A stretch of 50,821 nucleotides of DNA, taken from assembly GCF_002204795.1 (NCBI RefSeq), contig NZ_NIXO01000046.1:1-50821 (forward strand), given 5' to 3'. The first letter of the stretch is position 1; every line of letters starts with the position of its first letter. Positions 42,343 to 50,761 of the stretch are shown here, one piece after another. Under the pieces are notes generated by a model. It saw only the letters and a program-made list of their open reading frames with translations. It did no database searches and was not told the origin of the DNA. The position numbers and the translations under genes were made by a program. The DNA is from Pseudomonas sp. K2I15 (lineage in GTDB: Bacteria > Pseudomonadota > Gammaproteobacteria > Pseudomonadales > Pseudomonadaceae).

Positions 42343-43687
42343 CGCAGGTCAGCTCCTTCAGCAGGTCGAGGGTCGTCGCCATGGGCGCCGGCTCTCGCAA
42401 GTCCTGGCGCAGGAATCCATCCACCGCCTGCCGGCTGTTCACCGCCAGGTCCGTCAGGGCATCGCTGCCAGGCTGGTACTCGCCCAGCTTGAGCATCAGC
42501 TCGATCTGCTGATAGGCCGCCAACAAACGCCGCAAGGCGGTGCCGGCCTTGATATGCGCGGGCTCCGCCACGTTGCTCAGAATCCGTGAAAGGCTGGCCA
42601 ATACGTCCACCGCCGGGTAGTGGCCGCGCTCGGCCAGCTTGCGCGACAGCACGATGTGGCCGTCAAGCAGCGAGCGGACTTCATCGGCCACCGGGTCGTT
42701 CATCGAGTCCTGCTCGATCAGCACGGTGTAGATCGCGGTGATCACCCCGTCGCGGGTCAACCCGGCGCGCTCCACCAGGCGCGGCATCAGGCTGTACACC
42801 GAAGGCGGCAGGCCACCGCGACCAAGCGGCTCGCCGGCGGCCAGGCCGATTTCACGCTGGGCCCGGGCGAACCGGGTCAGGGAGTCAATCAGCAGCAACA
42901 CGCGCTTGCCCTTGCGACGAAAGCCCTCGGCCAGCGCGGTGGCGGTGAACGCGGCGCGCGCACGCTCCATGCTGGAGCGATCGGAGGTCGCACACACCAG
43001 CACCGCCTTGGCCCGCAGTTGGTCATCCAACTCATGGTCGAGAAACTCGCGCAGCTCGCGGCCGCGCTCGCCGATCAGGCCAAACACAATCACATCGCAC
43101 TCAACGTTACGGGCGATCTCGGCCAGCAAGGTGGTCTTGCCACACCCGGCTCCGGCGAACAGGCCGACACGCTGACCTTCACCCAATGTCACCAACCCAT
43201 CAATCGAACGCACCCCGGTGGACAACGCCCGGTTGATCCGCGGCCGCTCGGTGGGCAATGGTGCCTCGCACAACACCGGGCTTGCGTCGGCGGCATCATC
43301 CTCGACAAAGGCACTCGGCCCCTCGCCCGCAATCGGCCGGCCAAAGCCATCCAGCACCTGCCCCAGCAGGTCGTCCCCCACCCGCACCCGATGCGGCACC
43401 CCAAGGCGCTGCACGCTGGCGCCCACGCGCACACCTTCAAGGTTGCCCAAGGCACTGAGCACGGCATCCTGCTGATCGAAACCGATGATCTCGGCGAGCA
43501 TGTAATCGCCCACGGATTTTTCGACCTGGCACAAATCACCGATGCGCGCCTGGGGCAGCCGGCATTGCAGCAACATGCCGTTGACCCGCTGGATGCGACC
43601 GCGCACCGCCACCGGCGCAAAGCTGGCCAGCGCGCTCGACTGGCGTTGCTGCCAGGCCTCAAGGCGGGCTTGTATATCCTCGCTCAC
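42329..43687 (-). CDS. hrcN: HrcN, T3SS ATPase (SctN)
   Basis: HrcN unfolds and releases substrates from chaperones at the gate. The 452-residue protein has Walker A in GLFAGAGCGKTTLLAEIA near residue 173, the GERGREL segment, Walker B in KRVLLLIDSLTRFARAQRE, and RGGLPPSVYSLMPRLVERAG. Length is standard. Overlaps hrpQ by ATGA. Confidence 0.97.
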   Translation of the reverse strand: MSEDIQARLEAWQQRQSSALASFAPVAVRGRIQRVNGMLLQCRLPQARIGDLCQVEKSVGDYMLAEIIGFDQQDAVLSALGNLEGVRVGASVQRLGVPHRVRVGDDLLGQVLDGFGRPIAGEGPSAFVEDDAADASPVLCEAPLPTERPRINRALSTGVRSIDGLVTLGEGQRVGLFAGAGCGKTTLLAEIARNVECDVIVFGLIGERGRELREFLDHELDDQLRAKAVLVCATSDRSSMERARAAFTATALAEGFRRKGKRVLLLIDSLTRFARAQREIGLAAGEPLGRGGLPPSVYSLMPRLVERAGLTRDGVITAIYTVLIEQDSMNDPVADEVRSLLDGHIVLSRKLAERGHYPAVDVLASLSRILSNVAEPAHIKAGTALRRLLAAYQQIELMLKLGEYQPGSDALTDLAVNSRQAVDGFLRQDLREPAPMATTLDLLKELTCDVPF

Positions 43688-44583
43688 CAGCGCACCTCAA
43701 ACCGTTGCACGCCGTCGAACACCACCTTGGTGTTGTCGATCAGCACCAGTCGCAAACCCTCCACTTCATCGCCGACAAACAGCCGGCTGCCCTGGTCCAA
43801 AACCACGTGGCCATTGGGCCCGCCGACAATCTGCAAAATCTTGAACGGCAGCTCGCCGCTAAGCTCGCTGACACGGCTGAGCACCGGCACCGGCGTATCG
43901 AACTGCTCGCCGAAACGGCTGAGCATGCGCGACACCAGCTCCACGTCGTCCCGGGAAACATCGCCGTTGAGAGTGACCTGGCCATTGATCACCTGCAGGC
44001 TGATGCGGTGGCCCAACTCGCGCTCGCCGAGCATCTTGAGCAACTGCTGGCGCACCTCGTAAGGCGAACCCAATTCGTGTTTGCGGATCACCGGCGGCAT
44101 CAGCGATGCCTGTGCCTGGCGCTCACCTGTTGAGGCGATGCCGATGGCGGTGATGATCACCGCACCCACCACTACCAGGCTGATCAAGCGCTTCTGCTGC
44201 GTTCGCGAGATGGAGGACAACGTCAGCGTCGGCGGCACCTCGTTGAGCGGGGACGCCTGCTGAGCAGAGGCGACAGGCGCCTTAGGCCAAGGCTGGTCGG
44301 CCCGAGTGACGCAGAGCCGGATATGGCCAATCGAAAACGGCACGTTGAGTGGCAAGTCGCCTATCTGGGCGACGAGCTGGCCATCGATGTTTTGCACCAG
44401 CCCTTGCTCGGCCTGCAGCGACCATTGCCCGTCTGCCAGGCGCAACCACACATGCCGCTCGGCAATGCCCGGGTCATACAGGGAAAGGTCGGCGTCCGGG
44501 GCGGCCCCGATGCTCCACCGCTCGCCAAACAACGGCAGCGCCGCCCCCTGGTGCAGGCCATCCAGCACGCGCAACTCAAACAT
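43684..44583 (-). CDS. hrpQ: HrpQ, T3SS inner-membrane ring protein (SctD)
   Basis: A 299-residue protein from the second of two ATG codons (44583), which is 7 bases from GAGGG; the first at 44586 is too close. An FHA-like N-terminal domain (about residues 1-95) precedes a membrane helix (LISLVVVGAVIITAIGIAS, about 155-173) and periplasmic ring domains. This is the SctD layout. A longer frame reaching into hrcV is not supported. Confidence 0.9.
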   Translation of the reverse strand: MFELRVLDGLHQGAALPLFGERWSIGAAPDADLSLYDPGIAERHVWLRLADGQWSLQAEQGLVQNIDGQLVAQIGDLPLNVPFSIGHIRLCVTRADQPWPKAPVASAQQASPLNEVPPTLTLSSISRTQQKRLISLVVVGAVIITAIGIASTGERQAQASLMPPVIRKHELGSPYEVRQQLLKMLGERELGHRISLQVINGQVTLNGDVSRDDVELVSRMLSRFGEQFDTPVPVLSRVSELSGELPFKILQIVGGPNGHVVLDQGSRLFVGDEVEGLRLVLIDNTKVVFDGVQRFEVRW

Positions 44584-44593
44584 CATCAAGCCC

Positions 44594-46690
44594 TCATGCC
44601 ACCGCACCGCGCAACAGATCATCCTGGCCAAGATCAAAGCGCCCCAGCACCTTCACCTTGGAGGCACTGCCCAGCTCGGCAAACGACAGCACCGGCACAT
44701 GGTTGAACTCTTCCAGCAGCAAGGTCCGCAACGGGCTGCGCAAATCCTGCGCGACCAACAGCACACTCTTGCTCTTGGCCCGCACGGCAAAGGCTTGTTT
44801 GAGCAGGCTGACCAGCACTGCGCTGCTGTCGTTGTCGAGGGAGAAAAACACCCCGGTCTGCGTCTGGCGCAGCGCATCACGCAGCACGTTTTCGCTGTGG
44901 GGCGACAACAGCCAGGCATGCAAGCCATCGGCTTCGCTGTATTGATGGAAAATCTGCGACTTGAGGGCGATGCGCGCGTAGTCGGCCAAGGCATCCGGCT
45001 CACGCTCGTGCTGGCCATACTCGATCAACGCTTCGACAATCAGGCGCACGGCCCGCAGCGGCACACCCTCGCTGGCCAGGCGCTGCAACACCGCCGAGAA
45101 ACGCGACAGCGGCATGATGCGTTGCAGCTCCTGCACCAGCTCCGGCTGGTTGAATTCAAGCCAGCTTAAGATCGACTTACTCTCCTGAATCCCGAGAAAC
45201 TGCGGCCCGCTCAGCAGCATCGCGCGGGTCATGCGCTCGATGATCAAGGCCTCTGCGGTGAAGCGCTCCAGTTGCTCGTCGTGAAGCAACGGGTCATCGG
45301 CCGCCAACCACACCCAGTCCTGTTCGTCGCGCTCCGGCAGCCCCTTGGCGCCTTCTTCAGGCTCAGCAGCCAGGCTGTCGTGGGCCACCGCCACGCGATC
45401 CCCAAGCGTGGCCTTGATCATCGGCACTTCATGCACGCAAAAGCGAAATTCATCGTCAGCCAGTGAAGGGGCAAACTCGACTTCAAACGGCGGCAGCGTC
45501 AGGCCGATTTGCGTGACCAGGCCATTGCGCGCCTGGCGAATGCCATGGGTGATCTGCGCCACCTGTGCGCTGCCGTGCAAGGCGGCCGGGTACTGCAACA
45601 GGTAAGGCCGCGACGGATCAAAACCGCGCAGGTCTTCTTCACCGTTGTCTTGCGGGGCGACCGTGTCTGCATTCGCTTGCGCTGGCTGTTCTTGCTTCTG
45701 GCGCTGGCGCACCAGGTAATAACCCAGGGAGCCGGTGATCAGCGAGATAAGGATAAACACCATCGTCGGCATGCCGGGCAGCGCCGCGAAGGCGAGCATC
45801 CCGACCGAGGCGATGATCCAGCTCTTGGGTTCGCTGGTCATTTGCCGGGCGATCTCGGCACCCATGTTGTTGGCGCCCTTGTTGCGCCCGGACGGCGCCA
45901 CACGGGTAATGATCATGCCGGCGGTCAAGGAAATCAGCAGCGCGGGAATCTGCGCGATCAGGCCGTCACCGATGGTCAATACCGAGTACAGCGCCATAGA
46001 GTCGCCGGCGCTCATGCCGTGTTGGAACATGCCGGTGGAGAACCCGCCCAGCAAGTTGATCACCACGATAATCAGCCCGGCGATGGCGTCGCCCTTGACG
46101 AACTTCATCGCCCCGTCCATCGCCCCGAACAGCTGGCTCTCGCGGGACAACTGCTCGCGTTTGTCCCGGGCCTGCTCGCCATCGATCAGGCCGGCGCGCA
46201 AATCACTGTCGATGGACATTTGCTTGCCGGGCATCGCATCCAGGCTGAACCGCGCCGCCACTTCAGCCACGCGCTCCGAGCCTTTGGTGATCACCAGGAA
46301 GTTGACGATGGTCAGGATCATGAAGATCACCAACCCCACCGCCAGGTTGCCGCCCACCACGAAGTTGCCGAAGGCCTCGACGATATCGCCGGCGTCCTGC
46401 TCCAGCAGGATCAGGCGCGTGGTGGCAATCGAGAGGGCCAGGCGAAACATCGTGGTCAGCAGCAAAATCGACGGAAACGAAGAGAACGCCAACGGCCCCG
46501 GCAGGTACAGCGCCAGCACGATTAAAAGGCACGAGATACAGATATTGAGGGCAATCAGGATGTCCACCAGCCAGGTGGGCAACGGCACGATAAAGATAAA
46601 CACAATGGCCATGATGACCACCGCACCCATGACCTCGGCACGTTGTGCAACCTTCAGCAGCACACCATTGATGACCCGTAATGCGCTCAT
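44594..46690 (-). CDS. hrcV: HrcV, T3SS export-gate protein (SctV)
   Basis: The 698-residue FlhA/SctV protein has eight membrane helices in the first 330 residues, with GVIFMILTIVNFLVITKGSERVAEVAARFSLDAMPGKQMSID region motifs visible (for example KGSERVAEVAARF and MPGKQMSIDSDL), and a large cytoplasmic domain that forms the nonameric ring. It overlaps hrpJ by ATGA and precedes hrpQ by 10 bases. Confidence 0.97.
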   Translation of the reverse strand: MSALRVINGVLLKVAQRAEVMGAVVIMAIVFIFIVPLPTWLVDILIALNICISCLLIVLALYLPGPLAFSSFPSILLLTTMFRLALSIATTRLILLEQDAGDIVEAFGNFVVGGNLAVGLVIFMILTIVNFLVITKGSERVAEVAARFSLDAMPGKQMSIDSDLRAGLIDGEQARDKREQLSRESQLFGAMDGAMKFVKGDAIAGLIIVVINLLGGFSTGMFQHGMSAGDSMALYSVLTIGDGLIAQIPALLISLTAGMIITRVAPSGRNKGANNMGAEIARQMTSEPKSWIIASVGMLAFAALPGMPTMVFILISLITGSLGYYLVRQRQKQEQPAQANADTVAPQDNGEEDLRGFDPSRPYLLQYPAALHGSAQVAQITHGIRQARNGLVTQIGLTLPPFEVEFAPSLADDEFRFCVHEVPMIKATLGDRVAVAHDSLAAEPEEGAKGLPERDEQDWVWLAADDPLLHDEQLERFTAEALIIERMTRAMLLSGPQFLGIQESKSILSWLEFNQPELVQELQRIMPLSRFSAVLQRLASEGVPLRAVRLIVEALIEYGQHEREPDALADYARIALKSQIFHQYSEADGLHAWLLSPHSENVLRDALRQTQTGVFFSLDNDSSAVLVSLLKQAFAVRAKSKSVLLVAQDLRSPLRTLLLEEFNHVPVLSFAELGSASKVKVLGRFDLGQDDLLRGAVA

Positions 46691-47781
46691 GCATCAAGGC
46701 CCTGCAAGGCCATACCCTGGCGGGCGCCGCGCTCGGTGCGCGCGTACTCGTCCATCACCAGCAAAAAGCTGTCGAGGGCGTCCTCGCGGCCCTTGTTATC
46801 ACGCCACACCGCCAGCGGCAGGCTCTTGAGCACCGGGTAAAGGCTGTTCAGCGAAATCCGCTGATTGAGTGCATCGGCGCCGCCCAATTCACTGGCCAGG
46901 CGCAGAATCTCGGAGGTTGCAATCCCCGTGTTCGAATACCCCAGCAAACGCTGGAGCAGGGCCACTGCATCGCGGGTCACCTCGGGATAGGTGAGGGCCA
47001 GGCGCTCGATCAAGCCCCGGCAATTGGACAAGATGCCGCCCAATTGGTCGCAGCCGCGCAACCCCACCAACAGCGTGAGCAATTTGGCCGAGGCGATCGA
47101 CGGGGTCAGCGCCGCAATATCGTCGGCCAGGGCCCGGCGCATCAGCTTCAGCCCCTGGCCAAACTCCTCGCCGCCAAACAACCCCAACAACGCCTGCAGC
47201 AGGGTTGCGAGGGATTGCCGGTTGACCACGCTGGCGTAATATACGCCGCGCACCGCCTGGCGCAGTTGCGGGTCATCACTGCTGGCTTGCAACGCCAGCG
47301 CCGTGTTCAGGCCCGCCTGGATCTGCGGCTTGTAGCGTAGCTCCAGCTTCTCCAGCGCCTCGCGCGCCAGCTTCGCCTCGTTGCTGCGCACCTCGGCATC
47401 GGCCTGCGCGGCCACTTGCTGGAGCACCACGTAGGCCCGGGCCGGATCATTGCCGGTGATCTCCAGAAACTTGTCGACGCTGGGGTTCACCAACAACTGA
47501 ACCCGGACGCTACGTGCGATGGTCGCCAGCGTTGCCTGAGCCGGGTGCCCCAACTGTTCATAGAGTTGCGCCAGTTGCTCCACCGGCGTAACGCGCAGCC
47601 CGACCTGCCGCCGTCCCAGCGCGCGGCTGTTGCGCTCCACCTCCTGGCTGAACAGCGAACCGAGGTCGTCGCCGACCGCCGGCGCGCTGGCCTGGGAGGG
47701 TGGCCGGTTATCAACCCTTGCAAGCGCAGGCTGATCCAGGCGCTGGGGCTTTTGCACATCAATAGGGGGATCGACTTTCAT
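46687..47781 (-). CDS. hrpJ: HrpJ, T3SS gatekeeper (SctW)
   Basis: HrpJ is a YopN/TyeA-type protein that orders secretion. The 364-residue call starts at the ATG at 47781. The hrp box predicts a transcript start near 47808, which leaves 27 bases of leader; a GTG at 47796 would leave only about 12. The N-terminal half is helical (about residues 55-230), followed by a TyeA-like C-terminal part (YPVLKSLPLAVWRDNKGREDALDSF, seen in LKSLPLAVWRDNKGRED). First gene of the minus arm. Confidence 0.88.
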   Translation of the reverse strand: MKVDPPIDVQKPQRLDQPALARVDNRPPSQASAPAVGDDLGSLFSQEVERNSRALGRRQVGLRVTPVEQLAQLYEQLGHPAQATLATIARSVRVQLLVNPSVDKFLEITGNDPARAYVVLQQVAAQADAEVRSNEAKLAREALEKLELRYKPQIQAGLNTALALQASSDDPQLRQAVRGVYYASVVNRQSLATLLQALLGLFGGEEFGQGLKLMRRALADDIAALTPSIASAKLLTLLVGLRGCDQLGGILSNCRGLIERLALTYPEVTRDAVALLQRLLGYSNTGIATSEILRLASELGGADALNQRISLNSLYPVLKSLPLAVWRDNKGREDALDSFLLVMDEYARTERGARQGMALQGLDA

Positions 47782-47813
47782 GGGGAATGCCAGCACCGGA
47801 AGTTTCGTATCCG

Positions 47814-47842
47814 TGTGTGGCAGGCAACCCCGTTACGGTTCC
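47814..47842 (-). promoter_or_regulatory. hrp box, HrpL promoter of the hrpJ operon
   Basis: On the minus strand GGAACC (47842-47837) is followed after 16 bases by CCACACA (47820-47814), an exact consensus match and the same spacer and -10 type as the hrpA box. It drives the eleven-gene minus arm. Confidence 0.93.
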
Positions 47843-47896
47843 ATCTTTATCAGCGATACGGGGGCTTTTGAAAAGATCGGCACAAGCCAGCAGTGG

Positions 47897-47918
47897 TTTG
47901 TGCAAACCCTTGCGCAAA
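47897..47918 (+). promoter_or_regulatory. Candidate HrpS enhancer site upstream of hrpL
   Basis: TTTGTGCAA (47897-47905) and TTGCGCAAA (47910-47918) form a near-perfect inverted repeat with a 4-base spacer. Its centre is about 95 bases before the expected hrpL start, in the range used by enhancer-binding proteins. Assignment to HrpS is inference from position. Confidence 0.6.
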
Positions 47919-47949
47919 AAAGTACCGAAACAAGATATTTACTTATATA

Positions 47950-47962
47950 TATCAATTACTTA
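47950..47962 (+). promoter_or_regulatory. IHF site between enhancer and hrpL promoter
   Basis: TATCAATTACTTA matches the IHF consensus WATCAANNNNTTR at every position. It lies between the inverted repeat and the sigma-54 promoter in a very AT-rich stretch, where a bend would bring the activator to the polymerase. Confidence 0.7.
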
Positions 47963-47976
47963 TGAATATTTATTGC

Positions 47977-47994
47977 TTGGCACAGGCAGTGCTA
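47977..47994 (+). promoter_or_regulatory. Sigma-54 promoter of hrpL
   Basis: TTGGCACAGGCAGTGCTA has the -24 GG (47979-47980) and -12 GC (47991-47992) exactly 10 bases apart, and the flanks match TTGGCAC and TGCT. It places the start near 48003, 44 bases before hrpL. Confidence 0.93.
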
Positions 47995-48046
47995 AGGGGG
48001 TTCCCGTCGAAATCATTTCGACCGTGTCTACCCTGAGGAAAAAACC

Positions 48047-48598
48047 ATGGATATCCCTATCGATGTTTTAGTTCACCTTACACCTGACCCGCACCGCTCC
48101 ATCCAGAACCTGTCGGACGACCACCACAAAAAGCTCCGCCGGTTCATTCATAAACGCGTACTCAACCCCGAAGACGCAGACGATATTCTGCAACTGACGT
48201 ACCTGGAGGCCTGGCGCAACCGGGACCGCTTCAGCGGCCAGGCCACACTCAGTACCTGGATGTGCGGGATTGCCCAGAACCTGATCCGCAATCACTTCCG
48301 GCGTATGTACGCCAAGCCGGTGCATTGCGAATTCGATGAGGCGCTGTGGCATGGGCAGGAAGAAAACAACAACCTGGACTGGCAGTTCGAGGTCAACCGC
48401 AAGCTCGAAAGAACCCTGCGGGCGATCACAAATCTACCGCTAGAAATGCGCAAAACGCTGTACGCCTCGCTGGAGACCGACGGCAGCTACCAGGACACCG
48501 CCGACGCCATGGACATCCCCATTGGCACCGTGCGCTCACGTTTGTCCCGGGCGCGCGAACAACTGAAGCGGGCCACCTACAACCCGCTGCAGCCGTAA
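48047..48598 (+). CDS. hrpL: HrpL, ECF sigma factor of the secretion regulon
   Basis: The 183-residue ECF sigma has region 2 (PEDADDILQLTYLEAWRNRDRF, seen as DADDILQLTYLEAWRN, then LSTWMCGIAQNLIRNHFRR) and region 4 with GSYQDTADAMDIPIGTVRSRLSRAREQL. It should recognise the two consensus hrp boxes in this window. The ATG at 48047 has GAGGAA 6-8 bases upstream. It is divergent from hrpJ and is itself activated through sigma-54. Confidence 0.95.
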   Translation: MDIPIDVLVHLTPDPHRSIQNLSDDHHKKLRRFIHKRVLNPEDADDILQLTYLEAWRNRDRFSGQATLSTWMCGIAQNLIRNHFRRMYAKPVHCEFDEALWHGQEENNNLDWQFEVNRKLERTLRAITNLPLEMRKTLYASLETDGSYQDTADAMDIPIGTVRSRLSRAREQLKRATYNPLQP

Positions 48599-48665
48599 AT
48601 CAGGGCACCGGCGCAACGCCGACACCCTCGCAGGAGCAGTTGATTTACCGTTGAACGCAAGCGTT

Positions 48666-48715
48666 GGGCAGCAAGGATATCTGCCCGACTTGATCGCCTG
48701 AGATCAGGCCTTTTT
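48666..48715 (+). terminator. Hairpins between hrpL and fsr, possible terminators
   Basis: GGGCAG (48666-48671) pairs with CTGCCC (48681-48686). Then GCCT (48696-48699) and AGGC (48706-48709) can pair, followed by CTTTTT, a weak intrinsic terminator for the plus strand that overlaps the fsr stop. hrpL and fsr are convergent here. Confidence 0.45.
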
Positions 48716-49921
48716 GGTACGCGGCAACAGAATCGCCAACACCCCAAACAGCGGCAGGAACGAGCACAGCGTGTACACGTACTCGATGCCGTGGAGGTCT
48801 GCCAGGTGGCCCAGCAGCGCCGCGCCAATCCCGCCAAAACCGAACATCAAACCGAAGAACACCCCGGCGATCATCCCCACATTGCCCGGCACCAACTCTT
48901 GCGCGTACACCACAATCGCCGAGAACGCCGAGGCCAGGATAAAGCCGATCACCACACTCAGAATGCTCGTCCAGAACAGGTCCACATGGGGCAGCAGCAA
49001 GGTGAACGGCGCAACGCCGAGGATCGAAAACCAGATCACCGCCTTACGGCCGATCTTGTCGCCAATCGGCCCACCGAAGAACGTGCCCGCCGCCACCGCC
49101 CCCAGGAACAGGAACAAGTGCAGCTGGGAACTGGCCACCGACAGGTCGAACTTCTCGATCAGGTAGAAGGTGAAGTAACTGGTGAAACTGGCCATGTAGA
49201 AGTACTTGGAAAACACCAACAGCCCCAGCACCACCAGCGCACTCAGCACCCGGCGCTTGGACAGGCCGTGGGTGGCCGCCTGGCCTTGCTTGAGCTTGAA
49301 CAGGTTCAAGTGGTTGGCGTACCAGCGGCTGATCGCATACAGCACAAACAACGCAAACACCGCGAACAGCCCGAACCAGGCCACATTGCCCTGGCCGAAC
49401 GGAATGATGATCGCCGCCGCCAGCAACGGGCCGAACGCAGAGCCGGCGTTACCGCCCACCTGGAAGGTCGACTGCGCCAGGCCATAACGCCCGCCCGAGG
49501 CCAAACGCGCCACGCGGGACGCTTCCGGGTGGAAGGTCGACGAGCCGATACCAATCAACCCCGCCGCCAGCAGGATCAGCGGGAAGCTGCCCACCTGGGA
49601 CATCATCAAAATGCCCACCAGCGTGCAGATCATGCCGCAGGGCAACAGGTACGGCTTGGGATGGCGGTCGGTGTAATAACCCACCCACGGTTGCAGCAGG
49701 GACGCGGTGAGCTGGAACGTGAGGGTGATCAGGCCGACCTGAGTGAACGTCAGGCCGTAATTGGCCTTGAGCATCGGGTAGATCGAGGGCAGTACCGACT
49801 GGATCAAGTCATTGATCAAATGCGCCAGCGCCACCGCGCCGATCACACGCATCACCAACGGGCTGGTTTGCCCGGCAGCAGGCGTCGTAGCCACGGAGGG
49901 CTGGGAATTGCTCAGAGCCAT
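48704..49921 (-). CDS. fsr: Fsr-like MFS exporter (fosmidomycin resistance type)
   Basis: A 405-residue transporter from the ATG at 49921, with GGA 9-11 bases upstream. Twelve membrane helices are expected. AHLINDLIQSVLPSIYPMLKANYGLTFTQ, seen as LINDLIQSVLPSIYPML, and LQPWVGYYTDRHPKP are marks of the Fsr subfamily, which exports fosmidomycin and perhaps other small molecules. Its natural substrate is unknown. It is the first gene right of the secretion locus and is convergent with hrpL. A CGTTAG-CAGG-CTAACG palindrome lies 80 bases upstream. Confidence 0.88.
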   Translation of the reverse strand: MALSNSQPSVATTPAAGQTSPLVMRVIGAVALAHLINDLIQSVLPSIYPMLKANYGLTFTQVGLITLTFQLTASLLQPWVGYYTDRHPKPYLLPCGMICTLVGILMMSQVGSFPLILLAAGLIGIGSSTFHPEASRVARLASGGRYGLAQSTFQVGGNAGSAFGPLLAAAIIIPFGQGNVAWFGLFAVFALFVLYAISRWYANHLNLFKLKQGQAATHGLSKRRVLSALVVLGLLVFSKYFYMASFTSYFTFYLIEKFDLSVASSQLHLFLFLGAVAAGTFFGGPIGDKIGRKAVIWFSILGVAPFTLLLPHVDLFWTSILSVVIGFILASAFSAIVVYAQELVPGNVGMIAGVFFGLMFGFGGIGAALLGHLADLHGIEYVYTLCSFLPLFGVLAILLPRTKKA

Positions 49922-50215
49922 GGGAGGTTTTCCGTACAGCAGATGGATGCACAGGTGCAGGTGCGACAATGTGCCACTTTTGGGTGCAGGAAGGCTATCC
50001 CGTTAGCAGGCTAACGAGTAGATGAATCGATGCATCGGTCATGGTTTGTAAAGGGCCAGCAAGATGAATCCCTTTAATTTGCGGGACGTTTCCTAGAGAA
50101 TCTTTCGGCCTTGTGCCTGTTGAAACCGCTGGCTAGTCTTCGGTCCGTCGCTGCTCATCAGCGATCGGGTTTAGTCGCTCGGTATTAATAGGCGCATGCT
50201 TTCATGAGGTTTCAT
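49922..50215. other. Intergenic region between fsr and the structured leader
   Basis: The left part holds the fsr promoter and the palindrome CGTTAG/CTAACG (50001-50016). From about 50060 the sequence has many short inverted repeats, such as AGCGA/TCGCT (50160-50164 and 50175-50179), and TTTAGTCGC at 50170-50178 that recurs at 50301-50309. No open frame of note. It may be the 5' part of a non-coding transcript that runs into the leader at 50216. Confidence 0.4.
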
Positions 50216-50338
50216 GGTGGCTGTGCGCAGGGCGCCCTCGGGTGCGCCGGACTTTGCCTATTTGCCGGTCGACTAACCTGCGTACAGCCGCCACCCTTCG
50301 TTTAGTCGCGAAGGACCGGCTCCATAGGTAATAGGAGC
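50216..50338 (+). promoter_or_regulatory. Highly structured mRNA leader that can hide the ribosome-binding site
   Basis: GGTGGCTGTGCGCAGG (50216-50231) pairs with CCTGCGTACAG...CCACC (50277-50295) in a 16-bp stem with a 3-base bulge and one G-U pair, and holds an inner GGCGC/GCGCC hairpin. CCTTCG (50295-50300) pairs with CGAAGG (50309-50314). GCTCC (50319-50323) pairs with GGAGC (50334-50338), which is the ribosome-binding site of the gene starting at 50345. The layout is that of a cis-acting RNA. Confidence 0.6.
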
Positions 50339-50344
50339 TACACC

Positions 50345-50665
50345 ATGTTCAAGATCGTCCCCGATCCACCCCGTGACCAAGCCAAAGACCGCGCCGCCTT
50401 CAACCGAGCGCTCGACCACTATTTGCCGACCGACCCGCCGCAACCGTCGACCAACTTCTACGCCATCAGCGACGACATCAGCTTCGAAGACTCCCTGCTC
50501 TACACCGCCGACCTACTGCACAGCGCCTCGGCCACCGCGCTCGACTGCGGCGAACACCTGCAAAGCCCCGACCGCGCCAAAGTGCTAGCCGTATGGCACC
50601 TGCTGGAAATCGCCAAAGCCATGGTCGACCGCTCGATAGAGTGCCTGCACCCGCGCAAAACCTAG
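50345..50665 (+). CDS. DUF6124-type small protein of unknown function
   Basis: A 106-residue protein beginning MFKIVPDPP and ending with a helical stretch (AVWHLLEIAKAMVDRSIECL). It resembles the small Pseudomonas family DUF6124/DUF3077, whose members start the same way and have no known function. AGGAG 6 bases before the ATG lies in a hairpin. Genes of this type are often preceded by a long conserved leader in my recollection. No enzyme motif or signal peptide is seen. Confidence 0.75.
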   Translation: MFKIVPDPPRDQAKDRAAFNRALDHYLPTDPPQPSTNFYAISDDISFEDSLLYTADLLHSASATALDCGEHLQSPDRAKVLAVWHLLEIAKAMVDRSIECLHPRKT

Positions 50666-50695
50666 TGCACGGCCTGTAGAACACAGCAGATCAAA

Positions 50696-50761
50696 TGTGG
50701 GAGCAACTGTCTTGATGGCCATAACCTAGGCATCGTTCTCAAAGACAGCCAAGCTCCCACA
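50696..50761. repeat. REPIN-like inverted repeat
   Basis: TGTGGGAGCAACTGTCTT (50696-50713) and AAGACAGCCAAGCTCCCACA (50742-50761) pair with a few interruptions around a 28-base spacer. The outer GTGGGAGC matches the REP head, but the inner part differs from the main REP type, so it belongs to another class. Nothing else can be recognised up to 50821. Confidence 0.75.

Noticed and set aside
42620..44062. A 480-residue plus-strand frame opposite hrcN and hrpQ
   Set aside because: Both minus-strand genes are unmistakable and the plus frame has low-complexity, arginine- and histidine-rich shadow sequence.
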